From UBA685 sp049890215 (GTDB lineage: Bacteria > Pseudomonadota > Alphaproteobacteria > Puniceispirillales > Puniceispirillaceae), in assembly GCA_049890215.1 (NCBI GenBank), contig JBMHBX010000031.1, positions 1 through 64,000 on the forward strand: a DNA stretch of 64,000 nucleotides, in the 5' to 3' direction. The notes beneath the pieces were generated by a model. The model was not told where the DNA came from, did no database searches, and worked only from the letters and a program-made list of their open reading frames with translations. Shown here one piece after another: positions 44,742 to 54,019 of this stretch (position 1 is its first letter; the number at the start of each line of letters is the position of its first letter). The translations under genes and the position numbers were made by a program.

Positions 44742-45527
44742 ATGGCACCATCAAACGATCACTTCCCCTTATGGCTTGCCATGGCTGATCATGGGCTGAT
44801 GCTTGATTTTACCGGCTTTCATCCGGTGGATTTCCCTCAGGACGCGAACAAGATAGATGATAATCTGTCTGTTCGGATACGCGCTCTGGCAGACATCATA
44901 TCAGCTCAGAATTTCCCCTATATCACAGAAATCGTGCCCTCTTTGACGCGCCTGTTTATTGCCTTTGATACCGATATCATTACAAGTGACGGCGTCAAAC
45001 AGGCCCTGTTACCTTTTTTATCACAGGCAAACTCTCAAAAATCTGTGGCGGGGCGTAAATGGTGTCTGCCGATTTGTTATGATGGGGACTGCGCCCCTGA
45101 TCTCCAGGATGTGGCAGAGCGCACAGGCCTATCGCCGGAACAGGTGATAGACCGTCATCTTGCAAAGACATTATCAGTATCTGTGATGGGCTTTATGCCC
45201 GGGCTTGGCTATATGACAGGTGTTGATAGTCGCCTTACTTTGCCAAGGCGTGCCAATCCGCGCACCAACGTGCCAGAGAGATCAGTCGGCATAGCCATGG
45301 GGCAATGTGTTATCTATCCGCTTGAATCACCTGGCGGATGGAATTTAATTGGCAGAATATCCTACCCCTTATTTGATCCGACAAGACAGACTCCTATCTT
45401 ACTGCGTGCCGGCGATGAGGTGCGTTTTACCAGAATAACAGAATCTGAATTATCAAATCAGGAAGACGCCTATACATCCGGCGATTTCACAAGCGCCGAT
45501 CTGGCAGATGGCACCGCCCATGACTGA
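44742..45527 (+). CDS. pxpB: 5-oxoprolinase subunit B (KipI family)
   Basis: A 261-residue PxpB/KipI-type subunit. Visible family segments are VRIRALADII, the PS-TRLFIAFD strand, PICYDGDCAPDLQDVAERTGLS, MGFMPGLGYMTGVDSRLTLPRRANPRTNVPERSVGIA and YPLESPGGWNLIGR. The stop overlaps the pxpC start by 8 nt. With PxpA and PxpC it forms the oxoprolinase complex; the KipI name comes from kinase inhibition in Bacillus and need not apply here. Confidence 0.92.
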   Translation: MAPSNDHFPLWLAMADHGLMLDFTGFHPVDFPQDANKIDDNLSVRIRALADIISAQNFPYITEIVPSLTRLFIAFDTDIITSDGVKQALLPFLSQANSQKSVAGRKWCLPICYDGDCAPDLQDVAERTGLSPEQVIDRHLAKTLSVSVMGFMPGLGYMTGVDSRLTLPRRANPRTNVPERSVGIAMGQCVIYPLESPGGWNLIGRISYPLFDPTRQTPILLRAGDEVRFTRITESELSNQEDAYTSGDFTSADLADGTAHD

Positions 45528-46482
45528 CATCACGATTTTGAAATCAGGCCCCTTTACCACCATTCAGGATCAGGGCCGTTTTGGCGTACAACATTTGGGC
45601 GTACCCCGCAGCGGCGTACTTGACCATGACGCCCTGATTATCGGCAATCACCTGCTTGGCAACAAAGCACAGACAAGCGCATTTGAAATTTGTTTTGGTG
45701 GCTTTGAAGCCAGATTTGATAATCACTGCCATCTGACCCTGACAGGCAGTTCTGCGGCAAAGTTACAACACCTAAATCACAAAGGGCAGCAAACAGACCA
45801 TCCTGCCGGCACCGTGATAAAGATTGCACCAGGCGATATCATCACAATACCACCATTTGGTGACAGCCTTTCAGTCCTGCTATGCGTCTCAGGCGGCATT
45901 GATGTGCCTGCGGTTTATGGCTCATGCTCAACCACCACCAACGCCAGATTAGGCGGTCATGAAGGACGTATTCTACAAGCCTCAGATATATTAAAGCTAG
46001 GCAAAACAGGCAAAGCGCCTCCTATTCCCTCAGCGCCTCTTCCACTAGACAAATTATTCGCAAAACCAACTATCCTACGCCTGTTATTTGGCCCTCAGGA
46101 TCATTGGTTTACCTCAGAGGCACTTGCAAATCTTAGCGCAGAACCCTATCAAATCCTGCCTCAGACAAGCCGCATGGGCATGCGCCTTGCAGGGCCATCA
46201 CTACCTCATAAAGGGCCGGCAGATATCATCTCAGATGCGATGATGAGAGGCACAATTCAGGTGCCGGCAGACGGGCAACCCATTATCGCCATGGCTGATC
46301 ATGGCACCATGGGAGGCTATTGCAAAATCGGCACCATCATCTCAGCTGATCTGTCTGCGCTTGGGCGGCTTCGCCCTCATGATAAAATCAGCTTTGAAGT
46401 GGTCACCATGGCAGAAGCCCAAAAATACAGATTACAACATCAACAGATGATAGATCACTTGCTTGAATCTCTGGCCTCTTAA
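45520..46482 (+). CDS. pxpC: 5-oxoprolinase subunit C (KipA family)
   Basis: A 320-residue biotin-dependent-carboxyltransferase-like protein (KipA/PxpC). It begins TILKSGPFTTIQDQGRFGVQHLGVPRSGVLD and carries AFEICFGGFEARF, FGPQDHWF, TSRMGMRLAGPSLPH and the C-terminal ADHGTMGGYCKIGTII, all typical. ATG 45520 overlaps the pxpB stop; an ATG at 45508 would add only four residues. Convergent with the DUF1989 gene. Confidence 0.92.
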   Translation: MTDITILKSGPFTTIQDQGRFGVQHLGVPRSGVLDHDALIIGNHLLGNKAQTSAFEICFGGFEARFDNHCHLTLTGSSAAKLQHLNHKGQQTDHPAGTVIKIAPGDIITIPPFGDSLSVLLCVSGGIDVPAVYGSCSTTTNARLGGHEGRILQASDILKLGKTGKAPPIPSAPLPLDKLFAKPTILRLLFGPQDHWFTSEALANLSAEPYQILPQTSRMGMRLAGPSLPHKGPADIISDAMMRGTIQVPADGQPIIAMADHGTMGGYCKIGTIISADLSALGRLRPHDKISFEVVTMAEAQKYRLQHQQMIDHLLESLAS

Positions 46483-46488
46483 TACAGC

Positions 46489-47349
46489 TTACAGGCCATG
46501 AGTTCCGTCATAGCCATTCACATCAGGCGCCTGCCATCCGGACAAATGCGCCTCATCAGGGGCATAAACCTCAACAATCAGGGGATAACAGGCAGCCTCA
46601 TCAGATGAATGTTTCACAGAACAATCACCGCCGGGGCAGGCTGATAATGCGCCAACAAGGTCAATTTCAGCAAAAAACTCAATATAATCACCCGGGCGCA
46701 CAGGGCTTGCTTTCATAAAATATTGATGCGTGTCATGCGTAAATCCAGTGCACATAAACACATTAAGCACATCATGCACCAATGCCTCAGCGCGCTGATA
46801 ATCCCCGTCCAAATAGGCACCAAGGGCGCGTGTCAAATTTGAATGACAACAATAATGATAATGATCGCCTGATAATAAATAGCCTGTATAGGGATCACAT
46901 CTTGTGCCGATTACATCATGCACAGACCCGCCAAATGAATCAAACCCGTACCAGTCAAGCGTATCATAGCTAATCGTTGCAAGAGACCGCAAATAAGGCA
47001 TTGATGACCACATACGGTCACCTGTTGATAAATGCGTGCCATGAAGCGCTCTTGTTTTGCCTGTATAAAACCGCTCTTCCAGATTATGCTTATTGAATAA
47101 ATTCAAATCACCCACCTGCGGGCCTTGTGTTGATACAATGCGGAAAAAATGCCCCTTTGGCACTTCAAATATCTTGGCCTCACGCGGCGGCACAATATAT
47201 GTTTTGGTTAAACGCATATCCGCTCTTGCCTTTGCCAGCATATCCATATCAACGGGCGGCAACGTATCAGGCGGATAACAGATGACAGGCACCTCAGACA
47301 GGCGCATTGAGGCATCTTCAGGTGGTTTATTCTGCGGCTCCCTCTTCAT
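46489..47349 (-). CDS. DUF1989 (urea carboxylase-associated) family protein
   Basis: A 286-residue cytosolic protein of the DUF1989 family, whose members often sit by urea carboxylase or amino-acid degradation genes and have no proven activity. Motifs are YIVPPREAKIFEVPKGHFFRIV, GPQVGDLNLFN, LSTGDRMWSS, and SACPGGDCS with a conserved Cys pair, as well as several His/Cys (HYHYCCHSN) suggesting metal binding. GGGAG lies 8 nt before ATG 47349. Location beside pxpABC hints at nitrogen-compound breakdown. Confidence 0.85.
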   Translation of the reverse strand: MKREPQNKPPEDASMRLSEVPVICYPPDTLPPVDMDMLAKARADMRLTKTYIVPPREAKIFEVPKGHFFRIVSTQGPQVGDLNLFNKHNLEERFYTGKTRALHGTHLSTGDRMWSSMPYLRSLATISYDTLDWYGFDSFGGSVHDVIGTRCDPYTGYLLSGDHYHYCCHSNLTRALGAYLDGDYQRAEALVHDVLNVFMCTGFTHDTHQYFMKASPVRPGDYIEFFAEIDLVGALSACPGGDCSVKHSSDEAACYPLIVEVYAPDEAHLSGWQAPDVNGYDGTHGL

Positions 47350-47370
47350 CACATAAGCTCCCTTTTGATA

Positions 47371-47387
47371 ATCATCTAATAGATGAT
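47371..47387. promoter_or_regulatory. 17-bp palindrome in divergent spacer
   Basis: ATCATCTA-A-TAGATGAT is a perfect inverted repeat with a 1-nt centre, 22 bp upstream of the DUF1989 start and 108 bp upstream of the aminotransferase start. The form suits a dimeric regulator (GntR/FCD- or LysR-like). The regulator is not identified. Confidence 0.5.
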
Positions 47388-47494
47388 CAACACAGCAATT
47401 TCACATTTCTCATTGTCACAATAACGACCATGATCTACCAGTGAAAGAGAAAAGCAGTGGCGATTTTATAACCATCACCAAAGGGGCACGTCTT

Positions 47495-48616
47495 ATGTTG
47501 CCAGATTTCAGACTTGAAACACATTTCTCAAAATGGGAATTTAAGGCAAAATATCATCTGACAGCCTCTGATGCACAAAGCCTGTCTCTTGATGAATTGC
47601 TGTCAATGGCAAGCGATGAAGACAGACACGCCTTTGAGACGATGTGGCTTGGCTATACTGAGACATTTGGCGACCCTTACCTAAGGGACGTGATTGCTGA
47701 TGGCTATGAAGCACAATCGCACCAAAATATCTTATGTTTTGCCGGCGCCTCAGAGGGGATATATGCCGCAAATCATGTCATCTTAAATAAAGATAGTCAT
47801 GCGATTGTCATCACGCCCAATTACCAGTCTCATGAAACATTACCTGCCTCAATCGGGTCTGTCAGTGCGGTTGCGTTGCGTGAACCAGAAGGCTGGGCGC
47901 TTGATATAGATGAAATCGCAAGTGCCATCCGGCCGAATACGAAACTCATCACCATTAATTTTCCGCATAATCCCACAGGTGCCATTCTGCCTCTTGACCG
48001 GTATATGGCTTTGATAGCGCTATGCCGCAAGCACGGGATTTACATTCTTCATGATGAAATTTTTCACGGGCTTGGCGCTAGTGGCACCCGCCATTTGCCT
48101 TTCATCGCCGATATATATGAGCGCGGCCTGTCTCTTGGGGTGATGTCAAAATCATATGGTCTTCCGGGATTGCGCATTGGATGGATTGCCTGTCAGGACA
48201 AACAGATTCTCTCAAAGATGGAGCGTATGAAGCATTATTTATCCATCTGCAATTCAGGACCAAGTGAGAAATTGGCGATCATTGCCCTGAAAAACAAAGA
48301 CAAAATATTAGGCAGAAATAACGCGATTATTGACCATAATCTGCCTTTGTGGGCAGCCTTTTTTGCCAAACATGCTGATCTGTTTTCCTGTCAGAAGCCG
48401 GACGGCTCTTGCATGGGATTTGCGCAATATAAAGGTGAGGACGGCGTTGAAACATTCACAGAACGCCTTGTCACACAAGCAGGCGTCCTATTATTGCCAA
48501 GTTCAATTTACAGCTCTTCTTTGACACCGACCCCGTCACAGCATTTCCGCTTTGGTTACGGGCGTAATCATCTGGCAGAAGGTCTGTCTGTGATGGATGC
48601 GTTTCTAAGCCGCTAG
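47495..48616 (+). CDS. PLP-dependent class I/II aminotransferase
   Basis: A 373-residue fold-type I enzyme. The PLP Lys lies in MSKSYGLPGLRIGW (about residue 230). Other markers are NFPHNPTGAI, the Asp of LHDEIFHGL and the Arg in FRFGYGR for the substrate carboxylate. ATG 47495 sits 8 nt after AAAGGGG, and the N-terminus MLPDFRLETHFSKWEFKAKYHL is characteristic of a subgroup annotated only as aminotransferase. Substrate unknown; divergent from the DUF1989 gene with a shared palindrome. Confidence 0.88.
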   Translation: MLPDFRLETHFSKWEFKAKYHLTASDAQSLSLDELLSMASDEDRHAFETMWLGYTETFGDPYLRDVIADGYEAQSHQNILCFAGASEGIYAANHVILNKDSHAIVITPNYQSHETLPASIGSVSAVALREPEGWALDIDEIASAIRPNTKLITINFPHNPTGAILPLDRYMALIALCRKHGIYILHDEIFHGLGASGTRHLPFIADIYERGLSLGVMSKSYGLPGLRIGWIACQDKQILSKMERMKHYLSICNSGPSEKLAIIALKNKDKILGRNNAIIDHNLPLWAAFFAKHADLFSCQKPDGSCMGFAQYKGEDGVETFTERLVTQAGVLLLPSSIYSSSLTPTPSQHFRFGYGRNHLAEGLSVMDAFLSR

Positions 48617-48620
48617 CTGG

Positions 48621-49514
48621 TTACGGCACTTCCACACCATTGGCAGCTTCATAGATTTCAAACCAGCTTTGCCTGTCCATTGTCACCTTTAGCGCGTCTG
48701 AGATCTGCGCGATACGGGACAGATTATTGGTACCAAGAACCGGCATGATGTTTGCCGGATGCGCCAATAGCCACGCCACTGCCACAGCCGCTGCATCTAC
48801 CTGATAATGTGCGCCCATCTCTGCCAATTTATCATGAAGCGCTTTGTGTTTTGCCTCAAATATAGCGCCTCCTGCCAGAGGTGACCATGCCATAGGTGGC
48901 ACAGCTCTTTCTTGCAAATAAGCGATATCACCATTGGTAAAAGCCTCATTGGCAATGACCGAAATTTCAATCTGATTTGTGGCCAGTTTGGTCCTCATGG
49001 CTGATTGCAACAAGGTCCAGTCATGACATTTGAAATTACTTACCCCCACAGATCCGACTTTCCCATCCGCCACAAGCTTATCAAGGGCGCGGCCTGTTTG
49101 GTCAGCATCCATCATGGGATCAGGGCGGTGGATAAGCAACAGGTCAATTTGCTCAATCCCCATCAGCTGTAGCGAGGTCTCAACTGATTGGGTAATATGC
49201 GCAGCGCTTGTGTCATAATATTTAACGCGCGCACCACTATGCCGGCCTATCGGTGCGATAATATCACATTTTGTCACAATTTCGATTTGGTCCCGCAAAG
49301 ACGGCGCCTGTCGCAAGGCTGCACCAAATATCTCTTCTGCCTCATAGCCACCATAGATATCAGCCTGATCCATCGTGGTGATCCCTTGCGCGAGACAGGC
49401 CTCAATCTTTGCCTGAACATGGTCTGGCGCGGTATTGTCATCATCACCAAGGCGCCACATCCCGTAAATCAGGCGCGACAGGGATAAGGTATCATTCAGG
49501 CTAATTTTTTCCAT
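48621..49514 (-). CDS. Aldo/keto reductase (YdhF-like)
   Basis: A 297-residue NADPH-dependent oxidoreductase with a TIM barrel. The catalytic tetrad is visible: Asp and Tyr in MDQADIYGGYEAEEIFG, Lys in IVTKCDI and His in LLLIHRPDP. GVSNFKCHD and VLGTNNLSRI shape the cofactor site. Its ATG overlaps the LLM flavoprotein stop (TAATG), so the two are coupled. Carbonyl substrate unknown. Confidence 0.9.
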   Translation of the reverse strand: MEKISLNDTLSLSRLIYGMWRLGDDDNTAPDHVQAKIEACLAQGITTMDQADIYGGYEAEEIFGAALRQAPSLRDQIEIVTKCDIIAPIGRHSGARVKYYDTSAAHITQSVETSLQLMGIEQIDLLLIHRPDPMMDADQTGRALDKLVADGKVGSVGVSNFKCHDWTLLQSAMRTKLATNQIEISVIANEAFTNGDIAYLQERAVPPMAWSPLAGGAIFEAKHKALHDKLAEMGAHYQVDAAAVAVAWLLAHPANIMPVLGTNNLSRIAQISDALKVTMDRQSWFEIYEAANGVEVP

Positions 49515-50671
49515 TATAGTCTCTTTCCGGTACCAAGAGGGGTGGCAGGCATAGTTTGCGGCACGCGGCCATATTCATGAGGCAATGAGCATGTCTTCAT
49601 CTCAGGCAACACAAGCTTGCCGATATAATCACATTCGTCAAGATGAGGATAGCCAGAGAAAATAAAACTCCGAATACCCATTTTTTGATAAGATTCCAAC
49701 TCAGATAATATCTGATCAGCAGATCCCACAAGCGCCGCACCACATCCAGAGCGTGCCCGTCCGACCCCTGTCCATAAATGCGGCTCAATGAACCCTTCCA
49801 TGTCTGACAATTCACGATTACGTGCCTGTCGTGCCACCCCATATGAGGTAGAATCAAGGGCGCGTTCTCTTATTTTGCGGCCCTGCTCATCATCAAGCTG
49901 TGAGACAAGCATTTGCGCATAGTCACGCGCCTCTGCCTCAGTTTCACGCACAATCATATGAACACGCAAACCATAATCCAATGTTCTGTCATAAGCTTCG
50001 GCTCTTTCATGAACCGTCTTCATTCTGGCTGATAAATCATCTTTGGTCTCAGGCCACATCAGATACACATCACAATGTTGCGCACACAGCTCCACTGCGG
50101 CCGGTGAATAGCCGCCAAAATACAGTAAAGGGCCACCATTTTGCTGATAAGGACGCGCCGGATCAGTGCTCAGCCCCTCAAATTGATAAATCTCGCCCTC
50201 ATAATGAATTTCATCTTGTGTCCATGCCTGCTTCAGGATTTCGACAACTTCGCGCGATCTCTGATAGCGATAAGAGCTGTCTTCTGTCTGCCCCGGAAAA
50301 TCAGAGCTGATAATATTAATGGTCAGCCGCCCTTCCAGCATATGGTCTAAGGTGGCAATGGTACGCGCCAGCATAATTGGCTGCATTTCACCACAACGCA
50401 CCGCGGCCAACAGATTCATCTTGGCTGTCAGAGGCGCACAGCCTGCCACAAAAGACAATGTATCCTGCCCCACCTGATAAGAGGACGGGCATAAAATATT
50501 CCGAAAACCATGTGATTCTGAACGTTTTACAATCTCAGAACAATGCGCCCAGCTAGAGCGCAAATCACCATCCGGCACACCTAAATAAGCAAAGTCATCT
50601 GAACATAAGGCAGCAAAAAAACTAACCTCTGCTGCCTGCAAATCAGGACTTGTGATAGGAACAACACTCAT
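49514..50671 (-). CDS. LLM-class flavin-dependent monooxygenase (SsuD-like)
   Basis: A 385-residue luciferase-like TIM-barrel monooxygenase. It resembles alkanesulfonate monooxygenase, with SYQVGQDTLSFVAG, LLAAVRCGEMQPIMLARTIATLDHMLEGRLTINIISSDFPGQ and YFGGYSPAAVELCAQHCDVYLMWPET. These use FMNH2 from a separate reductase and oxygen to break C-S or similar bonds. No flavin reductase gene is adjacent. ATG 50671 follows AAAGGTGA; a GTG at 50680 is closer to it. Desulfonation is the family's best-known role but is not proven here. Confidence 0.88.
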   Translation of the reverse strand: MSVVPITSPDLQAAEVSFFAALCSDDFAYLGVPDGDLRSSWAHCSEIVKRSESHGFRNILCPSSYQVGQDTLSFVAGCAPLTAKMNLLAAVRCGEMQPIMLARTIATLDHMLEGRLTINIISSDFPGQTEDSSYRYQRSREVVEILKQAWTQDEIHYEGEIYQFEGLSTDPARPYQQNGGPLLYFGGYSPAAVELCAQHCDVYLMWPETKDDLSARMKTVHERAEAYDRTLDYGLRVHMIVRETEAEARDYAQMLVSQLDDEQGRKIRERALDSTSYGVARQARNRELSDMEGFIEPHLWTGVGRARSGCGAALVGSADQILSELESYQKMGIRSFIFSGYPHLDECDYIGKLVLPEMKTCSLPHEYGRVPQTMPATPLGTGKRL

Positions 50672-50740
50672 AAAAGTCACCTTTTTCGACTGACATCTTG
50701 ATTTTTGACAGAATAACAGGCATTTTAAGGTAAATCAATA

Positions 50741-51496
50741 GTGTATCAATTTTTTCAATCTGGCCAGATGACAGATCTTTTTGACACAGAAAAACAGGCA
50801 TATAATGCGCAAAACCAGAGTGCTTTGCCTGTCTTTTTACAAATCGCAGAACATATCGCGCGCCAGATAAGTGCCGGCCATCTCCTGCCAGATGCCAAAC
50901 TGCCCGGTGAGCGCGAAATGGCGCATGAGTACAAAGTTGCGGTTGGCACATTGCGCAAATCTCTTGCCCACCTTACCCAGCTTGGCCTTCTGAGACGAAA
51001 ACAAGGCTCAGGCAATTATATTGCACGCAATGAAAACGCTGCCTCTTTATATAGTTTTTTTCGCCTTGAGCTTCATCACGGTGGCGGTCTGCCATCAGCG
51101 CGTCTTCTTGATGTCACAAAATTGCAGAAACCAGATGATTTGCCTGAATTTGGCACCAGCTCATTCGGGCACCGGTTTCGCCGCATAAGATATCTTGATG
51201 ACTGGCCTGTGGCGCTCGAAGAAATATGGCTTGATGGTGCCTGCGCTGATCATATTGAGGCCGCTAATGTCTCAGATGCGCTTTATCATTATTATAAAAC
51301 AGAGCTTGGCCAATGGGTGGTAAAAGCAGAAGATTCCATCGGCCTTGCCCCGCCCCCCTCCTGGTATAAAGGGGCACTCAACAACCCTATGGGATTTATT
51401 GAGAGATTTGGCTGGTCTCAGGACGCAATTGCGATAGAATATTCACGAACATGGTATGCCGCAGACAGGGCACGCTATGTCTCACGTTTGAAATAA
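50741..51496 (+). CDS. GntR-family regulator, HutC/UTRA type
   Basis: A 251-residue regulator. A winged helix covers about residues 30-95 (PVFLQIAEHIARQISAGHLLPDAKLPGEREMAHEYKVAVGTLRKSLAHLTQLGLL), then a UTRA ligand domain (RRIRYLDDWPVALEEIWLD, YYKTELGQWVVKAEDSIG). GTG 50741 has AAGG 10 nt upstream; ATG 50768 is the alternative. It faces the LLM/aldo-keto pair and precedes a Gfo/Idh dehydrogenase, so it likely controls both. A direct repeat ATCAAT (50734, 50745) overlaps its start. Confidence 0.87.
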   Translation: MYQFFQSGQMTDLFDTEKQAYNAQNQSALPVFLQIAEHIARQISAGHLLPDAKLPGEREMAHEYKVAVGTLRKSLAHLTQLGLLRRKQGSGNYIARNENAASLYSFFRLELHHGGGLPSARLLDVTKLQKPDDLPEFGTSSFGHRFRRIRYLDDWPVALEEIWLDGACADHIEAANVSDALYHYYKTELGQWVVKAEDSIGLAPPPSWYKGALNNPMGFIERFGWSQDAIAIEYSRTWYAADRARYVSRLK

Positions 51497-51547
51497 ACAA
51501 TCATAACCAAAGCTGAATAAAGCACAGAGCTGAAAAAGAGTGGTAAG

Positions 51548-52633
51548 ATGACAATATATTACGGCATAATCGGCTGCGGCATGATGGGCGGCGAACATCT
51601 TCGCAATATCGCCTTACTTGACGATGCAAAAGTACAAATCATTTATGAGCCTGATGAGGCCATGCGCAAAGCAGCACATGCCATCGCGCCAGATGCCTTA
51701 TTTGCAGACAGCATAGATGCGTTATTATCTCATGACCCTTTAGATTGTTTGGTCATCGTCAGCCCGAACCATTGCCATATAGAACAACTTGAGCAAATTG
51801 CCGCAAAGCGCACTTTGCCTATCCTTGTTGAAAAACCTCTTTATACAAGCCCTGATGATTATGACCGCATTCTTGCGTTTCAGCAAAGCTATCAGGCGCC
51901 TGTTTGGGTGGCTATGGAATATCGCTATATGCCACCTCTTCAGCAATTCATCCAACAAGCAGCAGAGGTGACAGGCGGCATAAAAATGCTGACCATCACA
52001 GAACATCGCTTTGCCTTTCTTGAAAAAGTCGGCAACTGGAACCGGTTTAACGCCAATTCAGGTGGTACATTTGTTGAAAAATGTTGTCATTTTTTTGACC
52101 TGATGCGGCACATCCTTGGCGCAAATCCGGTACAGGTGATGGCAAGCGCCGGTCAGGAGGTCAACCATCTTGACGAGATATATGACGGCAAAGCCTCTGA
52201 TATCTGGGATTGCGGCTATGTGATAGTCGATTTTGAAAATGGCACACGCGCCATGCTTGAATTATCCATGTTTGCCGAAGGCTCAGAATATCAGGAAATG
52301 ATTCACGCCATTGGCCCCAAGGGAAAAATTGAGGTGCAATTGCCCGGCCCTGCCCGTTTTTGGTCAGGGGCGCCGGAAAATCGCCCTGTCCCAAAACTCA
52401 TCACAAGCCCGCGTGATACATGCAATCCGCTCACAACATTATGCCCGATTGATGAAACCATTCTTGCAGCCGGCGATCATAATGGCTCTACCTTTCATCA
52501 GCACACACGCTTTGCACAAGTCGTGCGCGCCGCAGCGCCTGTTGAGGTTACAATTGATGATGGCATATGGGCTGTGCGTATTGGCCATGCCGCACAACAA
52601 TCAGCCAGAACAGGCCAAATCGTCACTCTGTGA
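51548..52633 (+). CDS. Gfo/Idh/MocA-family oxidoreductase
   Basis: A 361-residue NAD(P)-dependent dehydrogenase of sugars, inositols or related polyols. The N-terminal Rossmann fold is GIIGCGMMGGEHLRNIALL, followed by the family EKPL motif (VEKPLYT), where Lys is catalytic. A C-terminal alpha/beta domain has GGTFVEKCCHFFDLMRHILG with the conserved His. Encoded 51 nt after the GntR gene and co-directional with it. Substrate unknown. Confidence 0.9.
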   Translation: MTIYYGIIGCGMMGGEHLRNIALLDDAKVQIIYEPDEAMRKAAHAIAPDALFADSIDALLSHDPLDCLVIVSPNHCHIEQLEQIAAKRTLPILVEKPLYTSPDDYDRILAFQQSYQAPVWVAMEYRYMPPLQQFIQQAAEVTGGIKMLTITEHRFAFLEKVGNWNRFNANSGGTFVEKCCHFFDLMRHILGANPVQVMASAGQEVNHLDEIYDGKASDIWDCGYVIVDFENGTRAMLELSMFAEGSEYQEMIHAIGPKGKIEVQLPGPARFWSGAPENRPVPKLITSPRDTCNPLTTLCPIDETILAAGDHNGSTFHQHTRFAQVVRAAAPVEVTIDDGIWAVRIGHAAQQSARTGQIVTL

Positions 52634-52640
52634 AACTGAT

Positions 52641-52661
52641 AAAAAGGGGCATGCCACCCCT
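52641..52661 (-). terminator. Putative intrinsic terminator of the sensor kinase operon
   Basis: On the minus strand AGGGG-TGGCATG-CCCCT is followed by TTTT, three bases past the kinase stop. The same hairpin reads the other way just after the Gfo/Idh gene, but there it is not followed by Ts. Confidence 0.5.
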
Positions 52662-52663
52662 CC

Positions 52664-54019
52664 TTAGCCGTCAAATATAATGGTGAATATATTACTGCCA
52701 TTAGCATAGCGATACCCCACAGACGCCTGATGGGCTTGAGCAATTTCTTTGACAATGGCAAGGCCGAGGCCTGTTCCCTCTCCTGCCCCGCCTTGCTCAA
52801 ATCGCTCAAAGATACGCTCTCGCAAAGGCTTTGGAACTGGCATGCCGTCATTGGCGACTGTGATACGAAACACACCTTTTACCCTTTTGCTTTCAACACT
52901 TATGTGGCTGAGATTTGCGCCCCCATGAACAAGCGCATTATCAATCAGATTGGCAATGGCTTGTGCCATAAGCGCTTCATCTAATGCCATTGTCTGTTGC
53001 CCGCAGCCAGGCTCAAATGACAATGCAACATCATGTTTCAATATGGCCGCCCCTTGTTCCTGCACAACATGGCGCAAAAACGAATCAATCATGACAGTTG
53101 TTTTTTTCTCTTTTGTCTGGCGCACACGCTCATAGGACAAAAGCTGCTGTGTCAGACGCGAGAGGCTTTGACTTGCCTTTGTCAAATCACGCAAGCGTTC
53201 TTTTGCATCATGTAATGTTTGGGAACGGCTTGCCACTTCAGCAAGCGCTTGAATGCCGGCAACAGGGTTTCGCAACTGATGGGCAGCATTGGAAATAAAC
53301 CTGTCCTGGTCTTTTTGAGAGGATCGCACATCACGAAACAACTCATTTAAGCGTTGCACGATTGTCTCAACTTCTTGTGGTACCTGCCTTTGTATCGGCG
53401 AGAGATCAGAGCTTGAGCGCTGAGAGATAGCAGACTCAAGAGACCGCAACGGCCGCAAGCCTACACCAATGCCAAAAAACACAACAACCAACACAGTCAG
53501 CAATAACAATCCGGCTATCAAAAGACCTTGCAGCACAAGTTGCGTGGTAAAATTTTGTCGTTCTGCCCTGTCCTGCCAGACAGACACCACCACATCACCT
53601 GTAAGCTGATCAACTTGTGCGATTTGCCTTAACTGAACAACATGGACCTCCCTGCCACGATGGGTGGAATCAAAAAACACCAACTCATTGGCGATCCTGT
53701 CAACTGATTTTGGCCGCACAGGTGGCGGTGAATAGCCTGTTACAAAACCGCCATCAGGGCCCCTGACATGATAAAAAAACAGAGCGCCCCCTGCTTCTTC
53801 AAACAAAGCCTTGGTTGCAGGTGACAGGCTTTCCCCGCCAGAAGCCTGCATGTCACTAAATATGGCAAGAGTCATCAGGGATAATTTTTGATCAAATACA
53901 GCATTTGCTGAGGATACTGACTGGCGATATTGCCATGACAGTGCCCCGACAGACATCAGCAATAATGGCACCAATATCAAAAATAAAAGCCTGAGCCGCA
54001 GTGAAAAGGCAAAGATCAT
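52664..54019 (-). CDS. Sensor histidine kinase (TctE-like)
   Basis: A 451-residue membrane sensor. TM1 lies about residues 9-28, then a periplasmic domain of about 130 residues with the TctE-type pattern (GYSPPP, ELVFFDSTHRGREV), TM2 about 165-190, HAMP, and a HisKA domain with the phospho-acceptor His in ISNAAHQLRNPVAGIQ. The ATPase domain has N box NLIDNALVHG and GTGLGLAIV. It overlaps the regulator gene by 4 nt. It is divergent from tctC, so it likely senses a tricarboxylate and switches the transporter on. Confidence 0.9.
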   Translation of the reverse strand: MIFAFSLRLRLLFLILVPLLLMSVGALSWQYRQSVSSANAVFDQKLSLMTLAIFSDMQASGGESLSPATKALFEEAGGALFFYHVRGPDGGFVTGYSPPPVRPKSVDRIANELVFFDSTHRGREVHVVQLRQIAQVDQLTGDVVVSVWQDRAERQNFTTQLVLQGLLIAGLLLLTVLVVVFFGIGVGLRPLRSLESAISQRSSSDLSPIQRQVPQEVETIVQRLNELFRDVRSSQKDQDRFISNAAHQLRNPVAGIQALAEVASRSQTLHDAKERLRDLTKASQSLSRLTQQLLSYERVRQTKEKKTTVMIDSFLRHVVQEQGAAILKHDVALSFEPGCGQQTMALDEALMAQAIANLIDNALVHGGANLSHISVESKRVKGVFRITVANDGMPVPKPLRERIFERFEQGGAGEGTGLGLAIVKEIAQAHQASVGYRYANGSNIFTIIFDG

